A stretch of 64,000 nucleotides of DNA from Deltaproteobacteria bacterium (GTDB lineage Bacteria > Desulfobacterota > Desulfobacteria > Desulfobacterales > Desulfobacteraceae): NCBI GenBank assembly GCA_027858995.1, contig JAQIBP010000021.1, positions 1 through 64,000 on the forward strand. Reading direction: 5' to 3'. Positions 9,147-18,618 of the stretch are shown here, one piece after another (within the stretch, counting starts at the first letter, position 1; every line of letters starts with the position of its first letter). The position numbers and the translations under genes were made by a program. Below the pieces are notes generated by a model that had not been told where the DNA came from, did no database searches, and was given only the letters and a program-made list of their open reading frames with translations.

Positions 9147-10736
9147 TTACTTTTCTGTTATGTAAAAAGTTGCAAGATCCTGGAGCTTTTGCTCAACATC
9201 AGCTCTATGGGGAATATGTTCAATGGAGGGCTTTTCTGCCAATTGTTCAAAAACATTTTCCACTTCGTCAACAGCCAGTTGAATGGTCATTGCTATATTA
9301 TCATGGATAACCTGCTCCATGCCTTTAAGATCAGGGTTCTTAACAAGAATGGATATGATAATTCTGCCTGATTCTAAAATTGCATTACTCACTTCATGGG
9401 ATTCAAATCCCTCCCTGAATCGTATTGGCACCAATATATCTTTAAAATAATTAAGCAGAAGAAACCTGTCATGATTTCTAACAGAGGCAGTCAGCAATTG
9501 ATAAAATACACTTATATCCCACTCTAATTTTTCAGTTTCACTGCTTTGATAATGGGAGAAATTTTCTTTTCTGTTTTTATCCAATAAAAATTCTTTGATG
9601 CTGGTAGTAATTTCCCTGTTGAGTTCTACCATGACTTCATAAATCATATAATTATCCCGTTTTGGTGTTTTTAACAGTGCTGTTGTATTTTTTGAGCGAA
9701 ACATATCTGGATTGTTTTTCATTGTTTCAATAATGTATAATAGTCTTCGCAATATACCAAAACGCGGTATCGGCTTCCAGTCAAGCTCTTTTCTGGTATA
9801 TGAAGATTCAATATTAAGGGCTTTGTCGGTATATTTCATCATCCAGTATCTTTCAAAGGGTCTTATGCCTATAATGTTTCCCAGGATATCACGGACAACT
9901 ACACCAGTTGTTGCAATGGATTTGGGTATAAACAGAGATTTTATTCTCCTGCCGAAAAAATATCTTGTGGAAAACTCAAACAGCTCTTTGTGTGAAGTTG
10001 AACCGTTAGTGCTGGCAATATATACATCAAAGTTTGGAATCTTTTCGCTTTTCATAAATATTGTTATTAAAATCTGACAAAGACAGGTAGAGTGTATATA
10101 GGGTATTGCAAACTCTCCTTTTCCTGCCAATATTCTTGAATTCCATTTTTTTGAAAGCCATGTCTTTAAAAAAATGTATAGTGGCCCATATTCGCACCAG
10201 TCTGTAAAAACTGCTGCAAATCGTACAACAGAACAGGGAAAATATTGTGAGAAGTCTTTTACCAGTTTTTCACCAATTTTTTTACTCTTTGAGTAGGGCT
10301 TGTCGTCATTAAGAGGGCTTTTTTCATTAATCACCTCATTTTTGCCTGGGAATTTTGATGCAGCTACTGAACTTGCAAATATAAATCGCTTTATTTTCAG
10401 TTTTTTTGAATACTCTAAAATATAACGGGTGCCATTAATATTTGTTCTGATGTATTCCACATTATTGGTATTTTCAAAATCATAATAACCTGCAAGATGC
10501 AATACATAATCTATCTTCTCTTTTATGTTTATATCTAAAATTTTATTGAGATTTTTTTGATTACCAATATCTGCCTGAATCCATTTAATATTTCGGTGTC
10601 CATTAATGTGCACTTCCATTTGTGAACGCCGGGCAATTGCAAATATTTTAAAGTTTTCTTTTGCAGCGTCAAGAAAACTTTTTCCTACAATTCCCGAAGC
10701 ACCGGTAACAATGATATTTGGCAATGCTGGTTTCAT
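9147..10736 (-). CDS. extended SDR (NAD-dependent epimerase/dehydratase) with long C-terminal domain, copy A
   Basis: A 529-residue protein. Residues about 1-330 form an extended short-chain dehydrogenase: nucleotide motif VTGASGIVGKS, ASSVAASKFPG with the catalytic Ser region, and a YSKSKK Tyr/Lys active-site pair. The last 190 residues are helical and not part of normal SDRs. They include a segment with REGFESHEVSNAILESGRII that vaguely recalls the N-terminal helical domain of RsbR-type stress proteins; this is only a resemblance. It is paralogous along its full length to the protein at 11124-12713. The ATG overlaps the stop of the intervening membrane-protein gene by 4 bp. Substrate unknown; a nucleotide-sugar or lipid-linked substrate is possible. 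Confidence 0.75.
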   Translation of the reverse strand: MKPALPNIIVTGASGIVGKSFLDAAKENFKIFAIARRSQMEVHINGHRNIKWIQADIGNQKNLNKILDINIKEKIDYVLHLAGYYDFENTNNVEYIRTNINGTRYILEYSKKLKIKRFIFASSVAASKFPGKNEVINEKSPLNDDKPYSKSKKIGEKLVKDFSQYFPCSVVRFAAVFTDWCEYGPLYIFLKTWLSKKWNSRILAGKGEFAIPYIHSTCLCQILITIFMKSEKIPNFDVYIASTNGSTSHKELFEFSTRYFFGRRIKSLFIPKSIATTGVVVRDILGNIIGIRPFERYWMMKYTDKALNIESSYTRKELDWKPIPRFGILRRLLYIIETMKNNPDMFRSKNTTALLKTPKRDNYMIYEVMVELNREITTSIKEFLLDKNRKENFSHYQSSETEKLEWDISVFYQLLTASVRNHDRFLLLNYFKDILVPIRFREGFESHEVSNAILESGRIIISILVKNPDLKGMEQVIHDNIAMTIQLAVDEVENVFEQLAEKPSIEHIPHRADVEQKLQDLATFYITEK

Positions 10737-11158
10737 TTTTCAACTTTTTTTTGTCTATTATGATAAACATATAATAATAAAACTGCCATGGTACAATCTC
10801 CAAGCCCGGAAAGCAGCACACACAAAATTGAATCAAAAAAAAGAAAATATATGAACAGGAAAACTGTTGCTGATATTTTAGCAATAATGGAGAATATTAC
10901 AAGGCTTTTAAAATTATTATAACTGATTACAGGAAGAATATAGCCGATACTGAGTAAAATATGGAATACTCCGCCCTGAACCTGGAAAAATTTTTCATGG
11001 ACAAATTGAAAACCTATATATTCCATCAATTCTCCAGGGAAAAGTATAAGCCCGATTCCCACAAGAAAAGAGTGAATTGAAATAAGAGACAGTACAAAGG
11101 GTAAATGATATTTTTTTTCTATTTTAATTAAGGGGTTCATTTTTATTTGATAAAACAT
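10733..11158 (-). CDS. small four-helix membrane protein
   Basis: A 141-residue protein with four predicted hydrophobic helices (about residues 19-45, 55-78, 82-107, 112-134) and a basic C-terminal tail. I recognise no family. It lies between the two SDR paralogues, overlapping the 3' end of the upstream one and sharing ATGA with the downstream one, so the three are one translationally coupled unit. The start is uncertain: an internal ATG at 11140 is equally possible and neither has a good ribosome-binding site. It may be the membrane partner of the SDR proteins. Confidence 0.65.
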   Translation of the reverse strand: MFYQIKMNPLIKIEKKYHLPFVLSLISIHSFLVGIGLILFPGELMEYIGFQFVHEKFFQVQGGVFHILLSIGYILPVISYNNFKSLVIFSIIAKISATVFLFIYFLFFDSILCVLLSGLGDCTMAVLLLYVYHNRQKKVEK

Positions 11159-12713
11159 GTTTCATATAAAGCCTGTCAAAAGAATCCTCTAACTCGTCCA
11201 CGATTAACTGGATTGTCAAAGTAATACCATCATATATTCTTTGATCCATATCAAGAGATTCAGGCAGTTCTGTTAATTCAGGCAGTTTGATTAGAGTTTT
11301 AACAATATAGTCGCCAACCAGTTGAACAGCATCTGAGACCTCAGATAAATCAAAACCCTCTTTATAGCGTTCACTGGCCAGATTCCTTGCATAGCTTAAA
11401 ATATGTATTCTGTCTCCAGTGCGCACAGCAGTTTTAATCATGGAGTATATAAAAACAATGCGCTCTTTATGGATATCAAATTTAAGGGCTCTGTATTTTT
11501 TAAACCTGGTGTTATATTCATCAGAATACATGGCATCTAAAATTTGAGCAGCCACAGGCTCCTCAACGGCACTCATTGCATTATATATTTTTAAATTTGG
11601 ATTGATTTTTTTCCGTCTGTCAATGGATTCCAGATTTTTCCTGTGCCATTCATAAGGAGCACTTTTCATATGTTCAATCAGAAAAAGAAGTCTGCGCCGG
11701 ATATCAAAACGCGGTCTTAAATCCCAGTTGAGTTTTTTATGTGTATAAGAGGCATCCACATTTAATTTTAAATCCACATATTGTATCATCCATGGTCTTT
11801 CAAAGGGACGTTTGCCAATAATACTGCCTGCCCTGTCAAGGAATAAAACACCTAGATAAGAAAACCATTTTGGGAAAAACAGAGGTTTTTTTTGACGGCC
11901 CAGATTATATCTTACTGCAATATCATATAACTCTTTTTGTGATGTACATCCATCAGGGCTTGCAATGTAAATATCATATTTCGGCAGCTCTTTTGTGTGC
12001 TGGATTATATTATCAAACAGGGTATTTAGATTTTTTACATGCAGGTATGGAACAGCTGATTCTCCTTTTCCTGCAAGGATATTTGATCTCCAGTTTTTCC
12101 CAAGCCAGGTTTTAAGGAAATAGTACAAAGGTCCATATTCGCACCAGTCACTAAAAATAGCGGCTAATCTTATAATTGCAACAGGGAAGTCATCAGAATA
12201 TTTTTTGACCAGCTCCTCCCCCTTTTTTTTGCTGACTGCGTAATTAAAACTGGCATCACAAGGACTTTGTTCATTTATTATTAATCCAGGCTCTTTGAAT
12301 TGAGTGACAGTCAAAGAGCTGGCAAATATAAAACGTTTTATATTTAACATTTTTGAGGATTCTAAAATATAATTTGTACCTTTGATGTTGGTACGCTCAT
12401 ACTCCTTGCTGTCTTTGCCGTCAAAATCATAATATCCTGCAAGATGAATCACATAATCTGCACCACCGTTTTGTGCAATATCTGTGAAAACTTTTTCCAC
12501 TGATTTTTTTTCACCAATATCAACACGGACCCAGTTAATGTTTTTATGCATTTCAATGCCCGCATATTTTTGCGAACTTCTTGCCAGGGCATAAATATAA
12601 TAATCATTATAAAAATATGGCAGAAGATATCTTCCAATGAAACCAGAGGCACCTGTTACTATTAATACAGGTAATCCAGAAGGCCTTTTTTTTAAAATTT
12701 TTTCATCTGCCAT
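11124..12713 (-). CDS. extended SDR (NAD-dependent epimerase/dehydratase) with long C-terminal domain, copy B
   Basis: Full-length paralogue of the protein at 9147-10736 with the same length (529 residues) and domain order. The Rossmann motif VTGASGFIGRY, FASSLTVTQF and YAVSKKKGEE (Tyr-Lys) are intact. Shared landmarks include FSDWCEYGPLYYFLKTWL, LAGKGESAVPYLH and KRPFERPWM. The C-terminal ~190 residues are helical (RYKEGFDLSEVSDAVQLVGDY) and have no family I can name with confidence. It is the first gene of the three-gene unit and is divergent from the QueG-like gene at 12955. Confidence 0.75.
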   Translation of the reverse strand: MADEKILKKRPSGLPVLIVTGASGFIGRYLLPYFYNDYYIYALARSSQKYAGIEMHKNINWVRVDIGEKKSVEKVFTDIAQNGGADYVIHLAGYYDFDGKDSKEYERTNIKGTNYILESSKMLNIKRFIFASSLTVTQFKEPGLIINEQSPCDASFNYAVSKKKGEELVKKYSDDFPVAIIRLAAIFSDWCEYGPLYYFLKTWLGKNWRSNILAGKGESAVPYLHVKNLNTLFDNIIQHTKELPKYDIYIASPDGCTSQKELYDIAVRYNLGRQKKPLFFPKWFSYLGVLFLDRAGSIIGKRPFERPWMIQYVDLKLNVDASYTHKKLNWDLRPRFDIRRRLLFLIEHMKSAPYEWHRKNLESIDRRKKINPNLKIYNAMSAVEEPVAAQILDAMYSDEYNTRFKKYRALKFDIHKERIVFIYSMIKTAVRTGDRIHILSYARNLASERYKEGFDLSEVSDAVQLVGDYIVKTLIKLPELTELPESLDMDQRIYDGITLTIQLIVDELEDSFDRLYMKHVLSNKNEPLN

Positions 12714-12954
12714 GATTTATAGCTATCCATTTCATAATTTTTATCATCAATACGATATAGTGCTGAATATTGCTTGTCAATTGAGTAGTGCATCTAATTT
12801 AAATATAATTCAGGCAAATGCTTTGACTGAACCTGCCTGTTTTTATACCTTGAATAGTTATGGATTAATTTGATATATATGTTACATTTGGCATTAATAC
12901 TCAGGATTGGCTTTTGCATGACTATAAAAATAATAATTTTTCAGGCAGATTTTT

Positions 12955-13863
12955 ATGAATAGAAAAACTCTTTCAGAAAAGATCAGAAAAACAGCAGATT
13001 TATCTAAAATTGATATAGTTGGATTTGCAAAAGCTTCTGAATTTGTAGATTATTCATTAAATAAGCATCAACGAAGAGATCCGAGACTGACAATGCCAAA
13101 TGCAAAATCCATTATTGTTGCAGGGATTTACATTGGTGGTGTGGTTATTCCGGAATGGAAAGATCCGTGGTATGGACGTACAAGCAGACTGTATCTTTCC
13201 GGTTTTTTCCTTGATATTGTTAAACCCCTTGAACCTATTGCTGATTTATTAACAGATAGTGGATATCAAGCTGAAATCTGCAATGGCTCCATTGATGGAG
13301 TATCTATAATTTCCCTGAAACTCGCAGCTGTGAGAGCAGGATTGGGCTGGCAGGGAAAGCACTCTCTGCTTATATCAAAAAAATATGGGACATTTTTAGC
13401 ACTTGGCGGAATTTTAACCAATGCAGACCTTGAACACAGTGTCCAAGAAGAGCCAAACAGATGCCATAAATGTACTGAATGTCAGGAAGCCTGTCCTGTT
13501 AAAGCACTTGAAAAACCTTATGTATTGGATGTTAAAAAATGCATGTCCAATCTCCTTGCAAATGGTGATTTATCACAGGAAGTTATAGATTCAATGGAAA
13601 ACAGGATTCAGGATTGTGAAATATGCCAGGAGACCTGCCCCTGGAATAAAAAACATCTTAAAAATCCTTTGACTACAAAAATGACCAAACATTTTCAAAA
13701 AAAGATAAATGATTGGCAAGATAAATTCTTTTTAAAGGATTTAAACAGGCTTTCACAACATCAATATAAAATTTTGTTTGATAAATTTAACATTGACATC
13801 CCTTTTAATATCTTTCAGCGCAATGTTAAAATAGCAATAAAACATGCAGAAAAAGGAGATTAG
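12955..13863 (+). CDS. QueG-like double 4Fe-4S cluster protein
   Basis: A 302-residue protein resembling the core of epoxyqueuosine reductase QueG. Two ferredoxin-type clusters are indicated by CHKCTECQEACP (about 173-184) and CEICQETCPW (about 222-231). The segment AAVRAGLGWQGKHSLLIS matches the QueG-family region before the clusters. It lacks the C-terminal HEAT repeats of full-length QueG and the usual N-terminal RYALGRDYH-like block is not evident (RLYLSGFFLD instead). It may therefore be a QueG-like reductase with another role. It ends 2 bp before the probable lysA translation start. Confidence 0.7.
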   Translation: MNRKTLSEKIRKTADLSKIDIVGFAKASEFVDYSLNKHQRRDPRLTMPNAKSIIVAGIYIGGVVIPEWKDPWYGRTSRLYLSGFFLDIVKPLEPIADLLTDSGYQAEICNGSIDGVSIISLKLAAVRAGLGWQGKHSLLISKKYGTFLALGGILTNADLEHSVQEEPNRCHKCTECQEACPVKALEKPYVLDVKKCMSNLLANGDLSQEVIDSMENRIQDCEICQETCPWNKKHLKNPLTTKMTKHFQKKINDWQDKFFLKDLNRLSQHQYKILFDKFNIDIPFNIFQRNVKIAIKHAEKGD

Positions 13864-13910
13864 TTATCGATTCATTTAAGTATAAAAATGGGAAATTATT
13901 CGCAGAGGGT

Positions 13911-15143
13911 GTGGATGTTGCAGAGATTGCAGATCAGGTTGGTACTCCAGTGTATATTTACAGCAGGGCAACATTTCTTGATCATCTAAAAAAGATTCAA
14001 GATGCATATGTGGATATTGACACGACGATTTGTTATTCAATCAAAGCTTGCGGCAACATACATATTCTCAAGGAGCTGGCCGAGGCAGGCAGCGGCTTTG
14101 ACATTGTCAGCGGCGGTGAACTATATCGCGCCAGGCAGGCTGGAGCAGACTTGAGTAAGATTGTCTTTGCAGGCGTGGGTAAGACAGACAGAGAGATTAT
14201 TGAGGCATTGGATGCAGGCATTGGCTGTTTTAATATTGAGTCAGAAGCAGAACTTGAGAATCTCATCAAACTTTGCAAAACTCATGGAAAAACGACCAAA
14301 TCTGCTCTGCGCGTCAATCCGGATATCAGTTATGATGCGCACAAGCATACCACTACCGGAGTTAAGGAGACCAAATTTGGTATTGATATAGAACGGACAA
14401 TGAAAATTTATGACAGGTATGCAGACAACGGTGCTGTTGAAATGTCTGTGATTCATGTGCATCTTGGCTCCGGCGGCAAAACCATCGACCCGTATGTCAA
14501 CTATGTAAAGAAAATTCTGCCTCTGGTGGAGGAGCTGCGCAGCAAGGGTTACGCCATTGACACTCTCGATCTGGGCGGCGGTTACGGGGCTGATTACGAG
14601 ACGGCAACAGTTCCCTCTGCTGCTGATTATGCAGCAGGAGTTGTGCCGCTGTTGAAAGCTGCCAATTTGAAGCTGATTCTTGAACCGGGCAAAAGTATTA
14701 TTGCCAATGCAGGGATTATGCTGACAAGCACCCTGTTTAAAAAGTCAAGCGGCAACAAAACCTTTGTGATTGTTGATGCAGGTATGAATGATCTGATCCG
14801 TCCATGTTTGTATGAGGCATTTCATTTTATCTGGCCAACCAGGGTGTCTGCAAACCTGGTTCCTGAAAAACGAATCAATGGTTTGGAAATGGAAAATACA
14901 GAGAAGGTTGATGTGGTAGGTCCGATCTGCGAAGGTACAGACTATTTTGCAAAAAACAGGGCAATACCAAAGCTTGAGCGAGGTGACCTTGTGGCAGTTT
15001 TCAGCGTTGGTGCTTATGGTTATACAATGGCCAGCAATTACAATGCCCGCCCCATGTGCCCTGAAGTACTGGTAGACGGCGATCAGTTCCGAGTCATCCG
15101 CAAACGCCAGACCTATGAGGACTTAATTAAGATGGAAAAATAG
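13911..15143 (+). CDS. lysA: diaminopimelate decarboxylase
   Basis: PLP-dependent LysA, which turns meso-diaminopimelate into lysine. The PLP lysine is in CYSIKACGN, the phosphate-binding region in LDLGGGYGA and EPGKSII, and the second-subunit active-site Cys in GPICEGTD. MASNYNARPMCPEVLV is the usual C-terminal signature. Coordinates use the first canonical codon (GTG). The frame is open upstream, and the residues before it (DSFKYKNGKLFAEG) match the family N terminus. AAAAGGAG at 13851-13858 sits 7 nt before an in-frame ATC at 13866, the likely true start. No ATG/GTG/TTG lies in that stretch. The gene looks more GC-rich than its neighbours. Confidence 0.93.
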   Translation: MDVAEIADQVGTPVYIYSRATFLDHLKKIQDAYVDIDTTICYSIKACGNIHILKELAEAGSGFDIVSGGELYRARQAGADLSKIVFAGVGKTDREIIEALDAGIGCFNIESEAELENLIKLCKTHGKTTKSALRVNPDISYDAHKHTTTGVKETKFGIDIERTMKIYDRYADNGAVEMSVIHVHLGSGGKTIDPYVNYVKKILPLVEELRSKGYAIDTLDLGGGYGADYETATVPSAADYAAGVVPLLKAANLKLILEPGKSIIANAGIMLTSTLFKKSSGNKTFVIVDAGMNDLIRPCLYEAFHFIWPTRVSANLVPEKRINGLEMENTEKVDVVGPICEGTDYFAKNRAIPKLERGDLVAVFSVGAYGYTMASNYNARPMCPEVLVDGDQFRVIRKRQTYEDLIKMEK

Positions 15144-15144
15144 A

Positions 15145-15167
15145 GACAGGGCCTGTCACATTTTTTT
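15145..15167 (+). terminator. probable lysA terminator
   Basis: GACAG-GGC-CTGTC hairpin followed within 3 nt by seven T, directly after the lysA stop. The stem is short, so strength is uncertain. It lies 1 bp before the convergent hypD stop. Confidence 0.55.
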
Positions 15168-15168
15168 G

Positions 15169-16254
15169 CTAATTATATCTGTAATATGCAGCACATGCTC
15201 CTTCACTGGAAACCATACAGGGGCCAACAGGGTCCATGGGTGTACATGTTTTTTTATATAAGCTACATGATTCAGGTGTTTTTAAGCCCATTAGAATTTC
15301 ACCACAGGCACACCCTCTGGGCTCAGGTACTTCAGGCATATCCATATTAAATTTTATAGCTGCATCAAATTGCTTATATTCAGCCTTTAAACTCATTCCG
15401 CTCAAGGGAATTTCTCCGATTCCCCTCCAGACAGCATTGCAGGTTTCAAAAACCTGGTTCATAATGGTTTTAGCCTTTACATTACCCTGTTCAGAGACTG
15501 CTCTTGGATAGGCATTTTCAAGGGCAGGTGAATTGCTTTCATTCTGCCGGATAAGCATGAGGACAGCATTTAAGATATCAATGGGTTCAAAGCCAGCAAT
15601 TACAGAAGGGATATCATATTTTTCAAATGTAGCTCTGTATGCATTGGTGCCTGTAATAACAGAGACATGACCTGGAAGAATAAAGCCGTCAATTTTAACA
15701 CCCTTTGCTTCCATGAGTGCTGCAAGAGCAGGCGGAGTTAATTTGTTGGCAGAGTAAACAGTGAAATTATTAGTGCCTTCATTTTTTGCTGATAAAATAC
15801 CTGCTGCAATGGTGGGAATGGTGGTTTCAAAACCAACACCGCAGAATACAATTTCCTTGCCCTGATTGTTTTTTGCAATCTCCATGGCATCAAACATGGA
15901 GTAGACAATTTTTACATCAGCACCAAGGGCTTTTTCATTTGCAAGGCTTGAGCCTGATCCTGGAACCTTTATCAAATCTCCAAAGGTTGTTACAATAACA
16001 TTTTCTAATCTTGCAAATTCTACAAAAGCATCAATATCTTTCTGGGCAGTGACACAGACAGGGCAGCCAGGGCCAGTCAAAAGAGTGATGTTAGATGGTA
16101 AAACACTCCTGATTCCATGCCGGAAAATAGACATGGTATGGGTGCCGCATACCTCCATGAGAGCCAGCTCTTTTTTGCTCTCAGCCTTTATTGCTTTAAT
16201 TATATTTTTTGCAAGGTCAGCATCTCTGTATTCTTTAATATATTTTAAATTCAA
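15169..16254 (-). CDS. hypD: hydrogenase maturation factor HypD
   Basis: HypD (361 residues) is the Fe-S scaffold, with HypC, for assembling Fe(CN)2CO. Motifs: MEVCGTHTMSIFRHGIR, TGPGCPVCVT, LPGHVSVITG, EPRGCACGEILMG and a C-terminal Cys-rich cluster region CTPMDPVGPCMVSSEGAC. The open frame extends 35 codons further up, to an ATG at 16359. The family N terminus (LKYIKEYRDADLA), however, begins at the TTG at 16254, which has GGGAGAG 4 nt upstream, so that start was chosen. It is separated from hypF/hypC by the nuclease-like gene. Confidence 0.95.
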   Translation of the reverse strand: MNLKYIKEYRDADLAKNIIKAIKAESKKELALMEVCGTHTMSIFRHGIRSVLPSNITLLTGPGCPVCVTAQKDIDAFVEFARLENVIVTTFGDLIKVPGSGSSLANEKALGADVKIVYSMFDAMEIAKNNQGKEIVFCGVGFETTIPTIAAGILSAKNEGTNNFTVYSANKLTPPALAALMEAKGVKIDGFILPGHVSVITGTNAYRATFEKYDIPSVIAGFEPIDILNAVLMLIRQNESNSPALENAYPRAVSEQGNVKAKTIMNQVFETCNAVWRGIGEIPLSGMSLKAEYKQFDAAIKFNMDMPEVPEPRGCACGEILMGLKTPESCSLYKKTCTPMDPVGPCMVSSEGACAAYYRYN

Positions 16255-16450
16255 TGCTCTCTCCCAATTTATTTTATAACAGTTTTTATGTTTTGCTAAA
16301 TATTCTAACCTGAATAAACCCGTTCCAGGAGATTTCCCTTCCACTGGAGGATATGGCAACTTTTAAAACCATAATTATTTTCAAAAAAGCATTAACCATA
16401 TTCATTCTTTTATATACAACTTAAATAAAGTTTAATAATTCGTTACAAAT

Positions 16451-16467
16451 AACCGGCTTGACCGGTT
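16451..16467 (-). terminator. hairpin downstream of the nuclease-like gene
   Basis: AACCGG-CTTGA-CCGGTT inverted repeat, 68 bp after the stop of the minus-strand gene. There is no clear U-run (ATTTGT follows), so terminator function is a guess. Confidence 0.3.
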
Positions 16468-16535
16468 CATTTGAATTGTTGAAGTCATGTTAAAATCTAA
16501 ACAGGGATCTGACATATATCTGTTCTAATTTAAAA

Positions 16536-18386
16536 TTATCTGTTCAAAGCCTTCACAATTCTATCGCCACTCAAAACTCCGTCTTTCAACAACAGTCTTA
16601 CTGGTAATTCATCAAAATTGGACTCTTTCAAACCTTCATATATTTTTTTCAAATCAAGAGATGTAATTAGCGAAATACTCAAATTTAAATCATATTCACA
16701 TTCGCTTATAAAGTCTTCTGTAAAGTCATTTGCTACGATAACCACCTGATTCACATGGTAACCTTTTGTCTTACAATTATTTTCATAAGATTTTAGCTGA
16801 CGAGAAACTGCAGTATATTTATTATACTCTTTATCTTTAATGGTTTTACATTCAACAATGATGACATCTTTGCTGCCTATATTAATGAGGATATCCATTT
16901 TAGATCTGGCGGTATTTATCTTCTTCTTCAGATTTTCATCAACATTGAAACCAAGTTTCATAAAAATATCTTTTGTAACCTTTTCATATAGAAGGCCAAG
17001 CTCACTTTCTTTAACTGCCAAACCTCTTTCTTTCAGTGCATTGAGATCTCGGCACCCTATTTCAACAAAGTTATCAAAATATAAATCCTGAATATTTCTA
17101 AAATTGTTTATAATATTTCGAATAAGGTTCCCACGCGAATTGATCTTATTCTTTTTGCAAAATCCAGCAAGATCATTTTTCGGAACTAAATATAACAAAT
17201 CTCTTGGTCCGATGTTATAATTATTTAATAAACCAGCATTCATTACATCGTCATTTTGTATCTCAAATTCTAATTTTACAACTTGATTTAAATCGGGTTT
17301 AAATTCGACTATTAATGACAGCAATTTTGCCAAACCGTCTTTTGACAATGATGTAGTATCTTCCTTTTCCTGATTTCTTAAATGATCAAGAAGAATATAG
17401 ACCCGTTCCTCTAACGATCTACCCATTTTAGGCAGCTCAATATCAAGGTCCTTAAGTATAAGAGTTTGAATCCTTTTCGCTTTCTCAACTTTAGTTTCTC
17501 CAGCTTTATGCATATCTTCTGTTAACAAAGCTGTTACATTTACTCCCTGTTCTATTATCGTTTGGATTTTCTCTGTTCTATTCAGTTTTCTATCTATATT
17601 ATAATTCCGAGCGATAAGGTTAATCTCTGGATCTTTTAAGTGTTTAAGCATTCGCCGTAGATACTTATTAGGAAGTTCAATTCCCAATAACTTTCTTAAA
17701 AGGTATATTATTTCGTCTGGAACAAAAATTGTATTTGTTTTTCTATTAAAGAATATGATGCCAGCTTCTTTCAATTCTGCTATGACGTCATCGATTTCAT
17801 GTTTTTTCGGTGGAACGATTGAATATCTTATCGATTTTTCCTCTTCTCTTGATAACCTTAAACTTTTAGATAATGTGTGAAGAATAGTTCTTTCAGACCA
17901 TGTAATATGTTCTTCCCTATTATTTTGGATATCATTTGTATAAGCTGTATTTACACAATCCATATATATTTTGTAATCCCGCCGCTTTTCAGTACTTATA
18001 TCTCCATTATCTTTTTTCAGTTCAGAATTGATTTTCTTAATGTGTTTTCGAAGCGATGATAATGATTTTTTATATAATTTAGTAAACCAGTCCTTAGACA
18101 TCATCTGATTCCCATCACGAATAAAGATTTCTACGATTACATCTAACTGAAGGTTGCTAAAAATTATACTTGTTTCGAGATGTCTCATATAACCATATCT
18201 CAAGAGGCTAAAGAGATGCACGATGCTAGAATCCTCAGCTTTTTTTAATATATTATCGCTTTCGGTAAGGATTTTATCTATTTTGGGGTTCTTCTCTCTA
18301 TTTTCTTCACAAAATTTGTCCAAAATTTTTAAAAAGGATATTTTCTCAATTTGATTAACTCTTGATAGAACTTTTATCAAATTCAT
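16536..18386 (-). CDS. uncharacterised protein with C-terminal PD-(D/E)XK-like nuclease domain
   Basis: A 616-residue protein. Near the C terminus, SKMDILIN followed by DVIIVECKTIK (residues about 493-515) gives the D...ExK pattern of PD-(D/E)XK restriction-type nucleases. A preceding Glu-containing helix (ESELGLLYEKVTKDIFMKLGF) and a following QLKSYENNCK helix fit the Mrr-like fold. Upstream, LLNNYNIGPRDLLYLV...RGNLIRNII (about 385-425) has the look of a small SAP-like nucleic-acid-binding unit. The N-terminal 300 residues are helical and unrecognised. No methyltransferase neighbours it. It interrupts the hyp genes (hypF upstream, hypD downstream), which suggests insertion. The ATG at 18386 is preferred over the GTG at 18398. 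Confidence 0.6.
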   Translation of the reverse strand: MNLIKVLSRVNQIEKISFLKILDKFCEENREKNPKIDKILTESDNILKKAEDSSIVHLFSLLRYGYMRHLETSIIFSNLQLDVIVEIFIRDGNQMMSKDWFTKLYKKSLSSLRKHIKKINSELKKDNGDISTEKRRDYKIYMDCVNTAYTNDIQNNREEHITWSERTILHTLSKSLRLSREEEKSIRYSIVPPKKHEIDDVIAELKEAGIIFFNRKTNTIFVPDEIIYLLRKLLGIELPNKYLRRMLKHLKDPEINLIARNYNIDRKLNRTEKIQTIIEQGVNVTALLTEDMHKAGETKVEKAKRIQTLILKDLDIELPKMGRSLEERVYILLDHLRNQEKEDTTSLSKDGLAKLLSLIVEFKPDLNQVVKLEFEIQNDDVMNAGLLNNYNIGPRDLLYLVPKNDLAGFCKKNKINSRGNLIRNIINNFRNIQDLYFDNFVEIGCRDLNALKERGLAVKESELGLLYEKVTKDIFMKLGFNVDENLKKKINTARSKMDILINIGSKDVIIVECKTIKDKEYNKYTAVSRQLKSYENNCKTKGYHVNQVVIVANDFTEDFISECEYDLNLSISLITSLDLKKIYEGLKESNFDELPVRLLLKDGVLSGDRIVKALNR

Positions 18387-18618
18387 CGTTGCCCCCACTG
18401 AATGAAATTAAAAGCATAAAAAATTTATTTTTCCCCATTAATCAATATAAAATAGAACAAGTAGTTAAGCGGTTGTCCGTATATCTTTCATTATTGAAGA
18501 TAATCATGCCAGGTCTGGAAATGCAAGAGTAAAGTTTTTGCAATACAGTTTGGACGTGAATTTCGAAGACCATTCAAGCTCTTATATCATATTGTGTGAT
18601 TTTGATAGGAAGAGTGCT

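Noticed and set aside
15144-16359. HypD starting at the ATG at 16359
   Set aside because: The extra 35 residues are not part of the family, and the TTG at 16254 has a strong ribosome-binding site at the family start.
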